Shown in pieces: positions 53,395-62,244 of a stretch of 64,000 nucleotides of DNA. A program made the translations under genes and the position numbers. How positions within the stretch are numbered: the stretch's first letter is position 1; each line of letters opens with the position of its first letter. The stretch is from the NCBI GenBank assembly GCA_963669315.1, contig OY770021.1, forward strand, positions 2,356,001 to 2,420,000, in the 5' to 3' direction. This stretch comes from SZUA-547 sp963669315. Its GTDB lineage: Bacteria; Pseudomonadota; Alphaproteobacteria; Rhodobacterales; Rhodobacteraceae. Below the pieces are notes generated by a model. The model worked only from the letters and a program-made list of their open reading frames with translations, searched no databases and was not told the origin of the DNA.

Positions 53395-54402
53395 ATGCGC
53401 AACCGTCAACGACTCATATACCTTGACAGGCTGCGGTCGCGCCGTCGGCTGATCGTCCTTACAACAAAGCCGGATAGAAATACCTTCGACGCGTTGATTG
53501 AACCGGTCCGCGCGTACGGGGTGGTGCTAGAGGTTTTGAGCTATGACTGGCTGTTTGCGAACCGCCGTTGCCCGCGCGCAGCGTACTTGTTCACGGATTT
53601 CGAGCGCATGGACGCGTGGAGCTTAGAAAAGGCGGGCAAGTTTTATAAGAAATTGAAAGTGCGCGGCGCGACCGTGCTGAACGACCCGCGGAGGTTTTTG
53701 CCACGCGCCTCATTTTTGCGGCGAATGAAATCAGAAGGCATCATTAACTACAGGTGTTGGCTGCCAGCTCACGGCGAGTCGCCTGACAGATATCCCGTGT
53801 TTCTGCGGACGCTCGCTTCTCATAGAGGTGTGGCGTCAGGGCTGCTTTACTCGAAAGAGGAAGCTCTGAACGCGCTTCGTAAAGCGCTGGCGCGAGGGCG
53901 GACTTTATCAGACTTGGTATTCATCGAGTACTGCGCAGAACCGAATTCAGTCGACGGGAAATTTAGAAAGCACGCCTGTTATGGAGTCAGCGATACAATG
54001 ATCCGCGCGCTTACGATGACAGATTCCAAATGGATCATAAAATATGGTGAAAGAGGCGCGGCTCGCCGGGAGGACTATGAGCGCGAACGGTGTGAGTTGG
54101 ACAACTATCCCCATGAAGATCTGATGCGCAGAGTGTTTGAGATCGCAGGCGCGGATTTCGGCCGTGTTGATTTTGGCATCGTGAACGGTCGGCCTCAAAT
54201 CTATGAACTAAACTCAAATCCCCTGACGCCGGCTCCGCTGGATCATCCGTATGCAATCCGGCGTGAAAGCCAGGCGGTGATCACTCAGCGCTTGGCGTGC
54301 GCCTTGGCGGATTTCGCGCCTGCGGAATCCACTAAGTGGCGTGAAAATCGGGTCAAGCTTTGGAAGCGGAACAATAGTCCCTTGAAGTGGCGCAGACCCT
54401 AG
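53395..54402 (+). CDS. ATP-grasp family enzyme, divergent from the peptide gene
   Basis: 335 residues, reading away from the peptide operon with only 64 bases between starts. An ATP-grasp fold is suggested by the phosphate-binding region near VFLRTLASHRG (R138), the nucleotide segment DLVFIEYCAEP (E178) and the metal-binding end FGRVDFGIVNGRPQIYELNSNP (D259, E271, N273). Related enzymes join carboxylates to amines or hydroxyls, as in graspetide ligases. It has no N-terminal domain beyond the fold and no TM. The stop TAG coincides with the TA target of an IS630-type insertion. The gene may act on the peptide; a primary-metabolic role cannot be excluded. Confidence 0.75.
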   Translation: MRNRQRLIYLDRLRSRRRLIVLTTKPDRNTFDALIEPVRAYGVVLEVLSYDWLFANRRCPRAAYLFTDFERMDAWSLEKAGKFYKKLKVRGATVLNDPRRFLPRASFLRRMKSEGIINYRCWLPAHGESPDRYPVFLRTLASHRGVASGLLYSKEEALNALRKALARGRTLSDLVFIEYCAEPNSVDGKFRKHACYGVSDTMIRALTMTDSKWIIKYGERGAARREDYERERCELDNYPHEDLMRRVFEIAGADFGRVDFGIVNGRPQIYELNSNPLTPAPLDHPYAIRRESQAVITQRLACALADFAPAESTKWRENRVKLWKRNNSPLKWRRP

Positions 54403-55839
54403 TGGATTGAATCCAACATTTAGAGCCCTCGATTTCGGGCAGCGATGATCTGGTCGGGATCGGCGCGCCAGATGAGGATCTCTTTTTACTGGTCTTCTAC
54501 GGCTTCTCGGGCGTCATGACGCAATCTCGGTCTTTTCTCGTTCCCACAGTGATGCTGGAATTGTGGGTTTTGGCCCTTCGGTCGGCTGGTCTGGCTGTCT
54601 ATGTCACCCCGGCCCGCCTGATCTGGACCAGCCGGTGCATGTTGTAGACGAGGTTGACGAGCCCGATCTTCGCTTTGGCGCGGGCGATGCCGATGGTTCG
54701 GACGACCACGCCCATCGCCTGTTTCTGGTAGGCGAAGACGTGTTCGACCGGGGCTCGGTGCTTCGACCTTGTGGCGTTTCCGTGCCGGATATGAGCCGCC
54801 ATCGGCTTGCCTTTGGGCTTGCGGTGATGGACGCGGGACGTGAAGCCGTGGCGATCAAGGAATTTCTCGTCTGCTTTGAGCGGTAGGCGCTGTCCGCCCG
54901 GACTATCCCGCCGGTGTTGGACTTGTCGAGCAACCCGCGCCGCAGCATCCGGCCGTCGTGGCGGCTGGCGTCGGTCACGTCCCAGCGGCGGATGAACCGG
55001 TAACGCCTATCAATGCTGGTATGCGCCTTGTAGCCGAAGGTCGGGATGGCGATGTCAGGCTGCGGCTTGCCGTCCTCGCGGGCGCGGGCTTTGCCGAACT
55101 GTACGGTCCAGCGGGCGTCCATGTCTTTCTGGTGCAGTTTCGCAGGGTCGTTTTTCCAGCCCTCCGGGATGCGCCCGGCTTTGACATCCTGCTCTTCGCC
55201 TTCGGTGCTGCGCTGCTTGGGGGCGGATATCTGATTCTTCTCATCGACCGAGAGCGCCACCGCATGGGCGGGCGGGGCGACATAGAGGCCGACCACATCC
55301 TGCAGTTTCTCGGCGAAGGCTGGATCATTGGAGAGCTTGAACTGGCGCCAGCGATGCGGGCTGAGCCCGTGCGCCTTCCAGATCGCCCGCACGGTCGAGG
55401 CCGCCAGTCCGACCGCCGCTCCCATCGCCCGGACCGTCCATTGCGTCGCCTCATGCGGCGGCGGCTCGCGGGTCAGGCGGATCACCTCCGCGACCTTCTC
55501 GTCCGCTGTTCCGGGGATGCCCGGCGGGCGGGTCCTCTCGCGCAGCAAGCCATCGACGCCCTCGCGCATGAACCGCTCCCGCCAGCGCCAGACGCAGATC
55601 CAGGACTTGCCTGTCGCCGCCATGATCGCGACCGTGCCGAGGTCGTCGTCGCTCAACAGGACGATCCGGCAGCGTCAGACATGCTTCTGCGGCGAAGACC
55701 GGTAGGAGGCGACCGCCTCAAGCCGAGCGTGATCAACGGCGGAGACGGTGAAAGATATTCCTGTGCGCGTCACACTGACTCGCACACCCAAGAACAAATG
55801 GGACTCCCAAACCGGACTCCTTTGTTCCGCTCAATTCAA
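54402..55839 (-). mobile_element. IS630-type element, degenerate and recombined
   Basis: Flanked by TA on both sides (54400-54401 and 55840-55841), the target of IS630/Tc1-like elements. Imperfect terminal inverted repeats: left GTGGATTGA..AACA against right (read inward) TTGAATTGA..AACA, 11 of 17 positions identical. The transposase end at the left still encodes WRADPDQIIAA...LDSIH* in the minus frame, with stops in between. The middle is replaced by an IS5-type transposase fragment. It inserted next to the ATP-grasp gene stop and is not expected to move by itself. Confidence 0.75.
54599..55791 (-). pseudogene. Chimeric broken transposase: IS630 N-terminus and IS5 C-terminus
   Basis: Read leftward from about 55791: an IS630-like N-terminus (GVRVSVTRTG...SSPQKHV) interrupted by TGA where Trp is expected, resuming with helix-turn-helix ATGKSWICVWRWRERF and the first catalytic region VALSVDEKNQI. 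At about 55230 the frame passes directly into IS5-family sequence (APKQRSTEGEEQ, GRIPEGWKNDPAKLHQKDMDARWTV, FGYKAHTSIDRRYR, ADSAYRSKQT). A one-base loss near 54870 shifts the IS5 part into the next frame, which continues HRKPKGKPMAAHIRHGNATRSKHR and VEHVFAYQKQAMGVVVRTIG to 54599. Not functional. Confidence 0.85.
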
Positions 55840-55876
55840 TAGCGAGGCCAAGCGCTCATCAGCAAGTGTGAAAAAA

Positions 55877-57085
55877 CTAGCCGCCCGCCTGAGACGCCCT
55901 TCGCAGCGCCGCTGATACTTGCGCCCACCCACGCGCTTCGGCGCCAGCCAGCAGGTCCGCCGCGATATCCATCGGAGGCGCGACTCCCGTGGCCAGAAGG
56001 CTCACAAGAACTTCCGGATCAGTGTTCAGAAGCAGAGGTGCGGCGGTTCGCCAATCGAATGCAAAGTTGATCTCAGGATTGGCGATCGCGGAATGATATC
56101 TTGCGAGACTCACAAAGTCGCTTTCGATCAGGGCGGCGCGATACGCGCCCTCCGATGCCGAGTGGCCGATCTTAGGCAGATCGAGCATTCGCAACTCGCA
56201 CGCGTTCAGCGGACCGGACCCGACAGATCCGCAGCGTTCACCCGCCGCCCGCATCGCCTTGTCTGGAGCGGTTACGAGATAGGCGAACTCAGAGACGCCG
56301 AGCCATGGCGTGTAGACGAATTTCATCCACGCAGCGCCGACAAGTACGATGGCGATCATCAAAGAGGCGAATGTACGGGTATGAGCGGAGGTTGCATTTT
56401 CCTGTTGGCGCCGCCAGCCGAACGCAAGCTCCAGAATGCGCCATACCGACATGAGCGTCCACATGGCCGCCGCGCCTCCGACCAGCGCGGCGATTGATAC
56501 CGTACGCCAGAAGTCCGACCGCTCTATGCGGGTCAGCCCCTCTGAGCCGGGGATCACCGACACCGCTATCTTGTCGCCCAGCGCGACATCATTGCGCGGT
56601 AGACGGCTGACCGCTTGCCACTCGCCACCGTCCAGAGGCAGGGCGTACGCCACGGTCGGGGTTGCGAGCCCTGCTGATCGGGCGTCCAGCTTGATGACTT
56701 CGCCTTCGACAGTCGTGCCGAACATCTTGTGGGCGCCCCACGATACCTGATCGTAGAGACCGCCGGCGAAGGCGATGAATGCGATCAGGAGGAGGGCGTT
56801 GCGGATCAGGCGGGCGGGCCAGTAAAAAAGCGTTGGCGCGCGTCGGCCGCGGCTGCGCAGGTCCTTGAAGCCAAATTGCTCCACATCCTGATAAGGAACC
56901 AGTTCAGTGCCGGTCCTGCGGAAGGGCGCCGATGGGGTGTTGGTGTCAGGATCGGACTTCGGACCCGCCGTTGATCCGCGCTTTTGCTGCGGATCAGACG
57001 CGCTGTGACGGATTGGTCCGCGTGCACCGTCTTCATACACTCGTTTCAACGCCTCGCCCACTTTAGGGAACCCCTTAAAACTCAC
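55877..57085 (-). CDS. Multi-pass membrane protein with DUF3592-like domain
   Basis: 402 residues. Basic, disordered N-terminus (1-85), TM helix about 90-110, a beta-rich extracytoplasmic stretch (FGTTVEGEVIKLDARSAGLATPTVAYAL) similar to DUF3592, TM about 195-220 and 240-262, then a helical C-terminal domain of about 130 residues. No enzymatic motif recognised. Transcribed leftwards, ending 36 bases from the IS element. Confidence 0.6.
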   Translation of the reverse strand: MSFKGFPKVGEALKRVYEDGARGPIRHSASDPQQKRGSTAGPKSDPDTNTPSAPFRRTGTELVPYQDVEQFGFKDLRSRGRRAPTLFYWPARLIRNALLLIAFIAFAGGLYDQVSWGAHKMFGTTVEGEVIKLDARSAGLATPTVAYALPLDGGEWQAVSRLPRNDVALGDKIAVSVIPGSEGLTRIERSDFWRTVSIAALVGGAAAMWTLMSVWRILELAFGWRRQQENATSAHTRTFASLMIAIVLVGAAWMKFVYTPWLGVSEFAYLVTAPDKAMRAAGERCGSVGSGPLNACELRMLDLPKIGHSASEGAYRAALIESDFVSLARYHSAIANPEINFAFDWRTAAPLLLNTDPEVLVSLLATGVAPPMDIAADLLAGAEARGWAQVSAALRRASQAGG

Positions 57086-57280
57086 GACTTAGAACGTTGA
57101 TACGTTAACAGAACTTCCAGTTGTCGCGAAGCCTGCCCGTTAACGACCTATTAACGCGAGTATATGACATGGGGTTTGGCCGCCCCCCTTGCAATCCCGG
57201 CCCCCCGTGGTATTCGGCGCTTCGGCCCTTTTGTCGGGCTGAAATTGCATTTGCGAAACGAACACCAGACGGGCGGGGTC

Positions 57281-58363
57281 ATGGACGGGCTGAACGAGCT
57301 TAAGGCGAAGTATCTGGCCGAGATCGGCGGCGCATCCGATGAAGGCGCGCTTGAGGGCGTGCGCGTCGCGGCGCTGGGCAAGAAGGGTGAGGTCAGCCTG
57401 CGCATGCGGGAGCTGGGCAAGATGACGCCCGAGGAGCGCAAGACCGCCGGCCCCGCGCTTAACGCCTTGAAAGGTGAGCTGAATTCGGCGATCGCCGCGC
57501 GCAAGGCCTCGCTGGCCGACGCCGCCTTGGCCGAGCGTTTGAAGTCCGAATGGCTGGATGTGACCCAGCCGACCCGCCCCGCGGCGGAGGGCACGATCCA
57601 CCCTGTCAGCCAAGTGACGGATGAGATTACGGCGATCTTCGCCGAGATGGGTTTCGCGGTCGCCGAGGGGCCGCAGATCGAGACGGACTGGTTCAATTTC
57701 GACGCGCTGAACATTCCGCCCGAACATCCGGCGCGGCAGGAGCACGACACGTTTTTCATGGCGCGCGCTGAGGGCGATGACCGCGCACCGCATGTGTTGC
57801 GCACGCACACCAGCCCCGTGCAAATCCGCGCCATGCAGGCGCAGGGCGCCCCGATCCGGGTGATCGCGCCGGGCCGGGTCTATCGCTGCGACTATGATCA
57901 GACCCACACGCCGATGTTCCATCAGGTGGAGGGGCTGGCGATCGATCGCGACATCTCGATGGCCAATCTGAAATGGGTGCTGGAGGAGTTCTGCCGCGCC
58001 TTTTTCGAGGTCGACAATGTGGAGCTGCGCTTCCGCGCGTCGCACTTCCCCTTCACCGAGCCCTCGGCGGAGGTGGACCTGCGCTGCTCATGGGAGGGTG
58101 GAACGCTGAAGGTCGGCGAGGGCGATGACTGGATGGAAATCCTCGGCTCCGGCATGGTGCACCCCAAGGTGCTGTCCGCTGCCGGGATCGACCCGGATGA
58201 ATGGCAGGGCTTCGCCTTTGGCATCGGCATCGACCGGCTGGCGATGCTGAAATACGGCATCCCCGATCTTCGCGCCTTTTTCGACAGCGACCTCAGATGG
58301 CTGCGCCATTACGGGTTCCGTGCGCTGGATCTGCCGACCGCTCATGGCGGGCTGTCCTCGTGA
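57281..58363 (+). CDS. pheS: Phenylalanine-tRNA ligase alpha subunit
   Basis: 360 residues from the ATG at 57281; the open frame upstream to 57164 is not conserved. N-terminal coiled-coil (AKYLAEIGGAS...), then class II catalytic core: FNFDALNIPPEHPARQEHDTFF, RTHTSPVQIRAM, motif 2 GRVYRCDYDQTHTPMFHQVEG, FRASHFPFTEPSAEVD and motif 3 GFAFGIGIDRLAML. Forms an (alpha-beta)2 enzyme with PheT. The stop overlaps a small gene (GTGA), so pheS-gene-pheT are coupled. Confidence 0.97.
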   Translation: MDGLNELKAKYLAEIGGASDEGALEGVRVAALGKKGEVSLRMRELGKMTPEERKTAGPALNALKGELNSAIAARKASLADAALAERLKSEWLDVTQPTRPAAEGTIHPVSQVTDEITAIFAEMGFAVAEGPQIETDWFNFDALNIPPEHPARQEHDTFFMARAEGDDRAPHVLRTHTSPVQIRAMQAQGAPIRVIAPGRVYRCDYDQTHTPMFHQVEGLAIDRDISMANLKWVLEEFCRAFFEVDNVELRFRASHFPFTEPSAEVDLRCSWEGGTLKVGEGDDWMEILGSGMVHPKVLSAAGIDPDEWQGFAFGIGIDRLAMLKYGIPDLRAFFDSDLRWLRHYGFRALDLPTAHGGLSS

Positions 58364-58764
58364 GTGAAGCGCCTGACTCCACCACTGACGATGTGGTCGA
58401 TGCGCCGGATATCGTGCAGGCGATCCTCGATCAGGTGACGCTACGGCTTGCGCATTTTGCGGACACCTATGACGCCTCGGATATTTACGAGCACCTGCTA
58501 AAACGGATCGCCGCATTCGAGCAATCACTTGATGAAGGGCACGAGGTTGGCGTCAGGCTGGCCAATTTTGGGGCCGCCGCCACTGCACATGTCCGCGGGT
58601 TGGGGTTCAAAGACCCGAATTTAATCGAGTTTCAATGCGTTCTGCCGGATGGGCAGGATGTGGTTCTGTTGCAGCACATTTCGCAGCTGAGTTTCATGTT
58701 GGTGGCCCTGCCGCCCGTCAAAGAGGAAAAGCCGTTCCGCATCGGCTTTCGTGCGCCCGAATGA
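58360..58764 (+). CDS. DUF6173-like protein between pheS and pheT
   Basis: 134 residues, GTG start overlapping the pheS stop; its own stop overlaps the pheT start (ATGA). The frame extending upstream into pheS is ignored. The pattern DIYEHLLKRIAAFEQSLDEGHEVGVRLANFG, LGFKDPNLIEF, LLQHISQLSFML and a closing RIGF resembles DUF6173 proteins of Rhodobacterales-like genomes, function unknown. No catalytic or membrane motif. The double overlap suggests equal expression with the synthetase subunits. Confidence 0.7.
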   Translation: MSEAPDSTTDDVVDAPDIVQAILDQVTLRLAHFADTYDASDIYEHLLKRIAAFEQSLDEGHEVGVRLANFGAAATAHVRGLGFKDPNLIEFQCVLPDGQDVVLLQHISQLSFMLVALPPVKEEKPFRIGFRAPE

Positions 58765-61184
58765 AGTTCACTCTCTCCTGGCTGAAAGACCATCTGGAAA
58801 CGGATGCGACCCTTGATGAGATCACCGAGGCGCTGACCGATCTCGGCCTTGAGGTCGAGGGCGTCGAAGACCTGGCCGAACAACTGGGCGCCTTCACCAT
58901 CGCCCGCGTGATCGAGGCGGTGCAGCACCCCAACGCCGACCGCCTGCGTCTTTGCCGGGTGGAAACTTATCCGAATGGCCCCGACGCAGCCTCGGAAGAG
59001 GTGCAGGTGGTCTGCGGCGCGCCCAACGCCCGCACCGGGCTGGTCGGCGTCTTCGCCTCGGTTGGCGCCTACGTGCCCGGCACCGAGATGCTGCTGAAGC
59101 CGGGCGAGATCCGCGGCGTCGCCTCCAACGGCATGCTGTGCTCCGAGCGCGAGCTGATGATCTCGGACGATCATCAGGGGATCATCGACCTGCCCGAGGA
59201 CGCGCCGCTGGGGGCCCGCTTCATCGACTATGCCGGTCTCAACGATCCGGTGATCGAGATCGCCATCACTCCGAACCGCCCGGATGCGCTGGGCGTGGCC
59301 GGAATCGCGCGGGATCTGGCGGCGCGCGGCATCGGGACGCTGAAAACCCCGGCGGTCGAGCCGGTGGCGGGCGGCTATCCCAGCCCGATTGGCGTGACCA
59401 TCGATCCGGATGTGCAGGATAAGGGCTGCCCGGTCTTCTATGCGCGGCAGATCAAGGGCGTGAAAAACGGCCCCTCGCCGGACTGGATGCAAAAGCGCCT
59501 GCGGGCCATCGGCCTCCGGCCCATCAACGCCCTGGTCGATGTGACCAACTACATCACCTATGACCGCGCGCGGCCCCTGCATGTGTTCGACGCTGCGACG
59601 GTGAAATCGGACCTTCGGGTGCACTGGGCCAAGGGCGGCGAAAAGCTGACCGCGCTGGATGAGAAGGAGTACGCGCTTCAGCCCGGCATGATGGCGATCT
59701 CCGCGGGCGACGAAGTGGAGAGCATCGCCGGAATCATGGGCGGCCTGCCCACTGGCTGCACCGAGGCGACCACCGACGTCTATGTCGAAAGCGCTTATTG
59801 GGACCCGATCACCATCGCCACCGCGGGACGCGCGCTGAAGATCAACTCCGACGCGCGATACCGGTTCGAGCGCGGCGTCGATCCCGCCTTCACCGGGCCG
59901 GGGCTGGAGCTTGCGACCCGCATGATCCTCGACATCTGCGGCGGCGAGGCCTCCGAGGTCGTGGTCGCGGGCGAGACGCCGGACACTACCCGCGCCTACA
60001 CGCTGGATCCGGCCCGAGTGCGGTCTCTGGTCGGTATGGAGATCTCGGAAGTGGCGCAGGTGCGCACGCTGGAGGCGCTGGGCTTCGCCATCGACGGCGA
60101 TCAGGCGACGCCGCCCCCGTGGCGCCCCGATGTGCTGGGCGAGGCGGATCTGGTGGAGGAGATCGCCCGCGTCGCCTCTCTGACCAAGCTTCCGGCGATC
60201 CCGCTGGCGCGCGTCGATGAGGGTGTCGCCAAACCGATCCTGACGCCGATGCAAAAGCGGGAAAGCGCGGCGCGGCGGCGGCTGGCCTCGGCCGGGCTGA
60301 ACGAATGCGTCACCTACTCCTTCGTCTCGACCGCCGAGGCGGAGCTGTTCGGCGGCGGCGACGCGGCGTTGAAGCTGGACAATCCGATCTCGTCCGAGAT
60401 GTCGGATATGCGCCCCTCTCTGCTGCCCGGCCTGATGGCGGCGGCGGCGCGCAATCAGGCGCGCGGCTACAACGATCTCGGCCTGTTCGAGGTCGGCGCG
60501 GAGTATTTCGGCGCCGAGCCGGGAGAGCAGCGCGAAGTCGCGGCCTCTCTGCGCGTCGGCCAGACCGGCCCGCGCCACTGGGCGCCTGGCGCCAGGCCGG
60601 TCGATCTTTGGGATGCGCGGGCGGATGCGGAAGCGGTCCTGAACGCCATCGGCGCGCCGATCGCGCGGCTGATGGTGACGCGGGATGCGCCCGACTGGCT
60701 GCATCCGGGGCGGTCCGCCTGTCTGAAGCTGGGGCCGAAGAATACGCTGGCGGTGTTCGGCGAGGTGCATCCGAAGGCGCTTGAGGCGATGAACGTGAAG
60801 GGCCCGGCGGTGGCCTGCGTCGTCTATCTGGAGAACGCGCCCTTCCCGAAGGCCAAGGCCCGGACCCGCGCGGCCCTCGCCGCATCGGATCTGCAGGCGG
60901 TCGAACGCGACTTCGCCTTTGTCGTCGCCGCGGATGTGGAGGCGGAAACAGTGCTGCGCGCCGCCCGCTCGGCCGAGAAGAAGCTGATCGAGAGCGTGTC
61001 CCTGTTCGACGTGTTCGGCGGGGCCAAGGCCGAAGCGCAGTTCGGAGAGAGAAAGAAGTCGGTCGCGATTTCGGTGCGCCTGCAACCCAGGGACCGGACG
61101 CTGACGGATGAGGAGATCGAGGCGGTCGCCGCCCGCATCGTCGCCTCCGTGACCAAGACCACCGGGGCCGAATTGAGAAGTTAG
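58761..61184 (+). CDS. pheT: Phenylalanine-tRNA ligase beta subunit
   Basis: 807 residues from the ATG at 58761 (ATGA overlap). MKFTLSWLKDHLETDATLDEI, an EMAP/tRNA-binding domain (about 40-150, with VQVVCGAPNARTG), B5 and B3/4 editing domains (RPLHVFDAATVKSDLRVHWA; AATAEATTDVYVESAYWDP region), the catalytic-like beta core, and a C-terminal FDX-ACB anticodon domain (AVERDFAFVVAADVEAETVL; FGERKKSVAISVRLQ). Complete. Confidence 0.97.
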   Translation: MKFTLSWLKDHLETDATLDEITEALTDLGLEVEGVEDLAEQLGAFTIARVIEAVQHPNADRLRLCRVETYPNGPDAASEEVQVVCGAPNARTGLVGVFASVGAYVPGTEMLLKPGEIRGVASNGMLCSERELMISDDHQGIIDLPEDAPLGARFIDYAGLNDPVIEIAITPNRPDALGVAGIARDLAARGIGTLKTPAVEPVAGGYPSPIGVTIDPDVQDKGCPVFYARQIKGVKNGPSPDWMQKRLRAIGLRPINALVDVTNYITYDRARPLHVFDAATVKSDLRVHWAKGGEKLTALDEKEYALQPGMMAISAGDEVESIAGIMGGLPTGCTEATTDVYVESAYWDPITIATAGRALKINSDARYRFERGVDPAFTGPGLELATRMILDICGGEASEVVVAGETPDTTRAYTLDPARVRSLVGMEISEVAQVRTLEALGFAIDGDQATPPPWRPDVLGEADLVEEIARVASLTKLPAIPLARVDEGVAKPILTPMQKRESAARRRLASAGLNECVTYSFVSTAEAELFGGGDAALKLDNPISSEMSDMRPSLLPGLMAAAARNQARGYNDLGLFEVGAEYFGAEPGEQREVAASLRVGQTGPRHWAPGARPVDLWDARADAEAVLNAIGAPIARLMVTRDAPDWLHPGRSACLKLGPKNTLAVFGEVHPKALEAMNVKGPAVACVVYLENAPFPKAKARTRAALAASDLQAVERDFAFVVAADVEAETVLRAARSAEKKLIESVSLFDVFGGAKAEAQFGERKKSVAISVRLQPRDRTLTDEEIEAVAARIVASVTKTTGAELRS

Positions 61185-61187
61185 ACT

Positions 61188-61961
61188 ATGGCTCAAATTC
61201 CAATATTTGTAATCAACTTGGCGCGCCAATCAGAGCGGCTGGAGCGGATGAGTAAAGAGCTCGGCGCTCTCAATCTCGAATTCGAGCGGCTGGATGCAGT
61301 GGATAGATTGTCCACGCCACCAGCGGAATTCCAACAGCGCTTTACAAAGACCGGTCCAATCGGACCTCTTGGCAAGGGCGACATGGCATGTAGTCTGTCA
61401 CATCGCAAGTTTTGGAAGGAAGTCCTTGACCGGGGTCTAGAGACTGCATTTGTCCTAGAGGATGACGTAGAAATTTCTCCAAACTTGCCTGATTTGTTGG
61501 CCTGCGCAGACTGGGTTCCAAAGAGTGCGAATATTATTAAATTCGAGCGAAAAGGTGGACCCAAAACTCGAGTCTATCTGGGGGCTGGGTCCAGTATCTG
61601 GATCGGCGCCTTCACGCTACACCGGATATTTTCGCCCCATATGGGTACTGCCGGGTACTTGATAACCCGCAAAGGTGCCGAACTTGCTTTGTCGGCGTCA
61701 GAACGCTTGTCCATGCCCGTCGATCATTTCTTGTTCAATTCAGCGATTTCAAGATTTGCAGTACAATCTAAGCCGCTGCAGCTGTCGCCTGCTGTAATCC
61801 GGCAAATTCCGGACGAAGTTCCAAGTGATATAGAAATTGATCGCCCGGCAAAGAATAGGCCCAGAATGCCGATCCGGCTTTATCGCAAGTACAAGTACTC
61901 GGCATTGCGATTGCCATATAAAATTTTTGGCGCGCGTCACGTAGATGTGCCGTTTGAATAG
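61188..61961 (+). CDS. Glycosyltransferase family 25 (LPS/LOS biosynthesis)
   Basis: 257 residues, 3 bases after pheT. PIFVINLARQSERLERM and the acidic AFVLEDDVEISPNL (91-93 EDD) with CSLSHRKFWKEVLD and MGTAGYLITRKGAELAL mark GT25 enzymes, which add galactose or related sugars to lipooligosaccharide. The gene is visibly richer in A/T than neighbours and uses codons such as ATA, TTG and GTA often, suggesting transfer. Probably co-transcribed from pheST, or with its own promoter. Confidence 0.82.
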   Translation: MAQIPIFVINLARQSERLERMSKELGALNLEFERLDAVDRLSTPPAEFQQRFTKTGPIGPLGKGDMACSLSHRKFWKEVLDRGLETAFVLEDDVEISPNLPDLLACADWVPKSANIIKFERKGGPKTRVYLGAGSSIWIGAFTLHRIFSPHMGTAGYLITRKGAELALSASERLSMPVDHFLFNSAISRFAVQSKPLQLSPAVIRQIPDEVPSDIEIDRPAKNRPRMPIRLYRKYKYSALRLPYKIFGARHVDVPFE

Positions 61962-62067
61962 GATGATTTGATCACTCTGACGTAGGCTGTATTGTCGGAA
62001 GTCACCAATGCGACCCCGGGGGCGAGTTGAGAGGTTGACGGCGCACTGGCGGCCGGGTCGCTGAAGG

Positions 62068-62244
62068 ATGAGCAGGAGTGAAGAGTTGTCGGTCGATCTG
62101 AAGTGCGTCGCTATGTGCCGCGATCATACCGACTACGCGCGTGATTTCGAGAATGCCCTCGCGGAACTGGCGGAATTGACGAGTCTCGCGATCATCGTGC
62201 CTCTCATCGAGTTTTCGAAGACGATGCGCCATATGACGAAGTGA
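62068..62244 (+). CDS. Small hypothetical protein, coupled to the next gene
   Basis: 58 residues (starts MSRSEELSVDLKCVAMC, then helical DFENALAELAELTSLAIIVPLIEFS, ending MRHMTK). A GAAGG site lies just before the ATG. The TGA overlaps the ATG of the following gene (TGATG). No family recognised; weakly supported, but the overlap and helical composition favour a real pair. Confidence 0.45.
   Translation: MSRSEELSVDLKCVAMCRDHTDYARDFENALAELAELTSLAIIVPLIEFSKTMRHMTK

Noticed and set aside
58632..61229. 865-codon open frame on the minus strand opposite pheT
   Set aside because: It is exactly antisense to the well-conserved pheT gene, is Arg/His/Gly-rich without domain features, and arises from high third-position GC.
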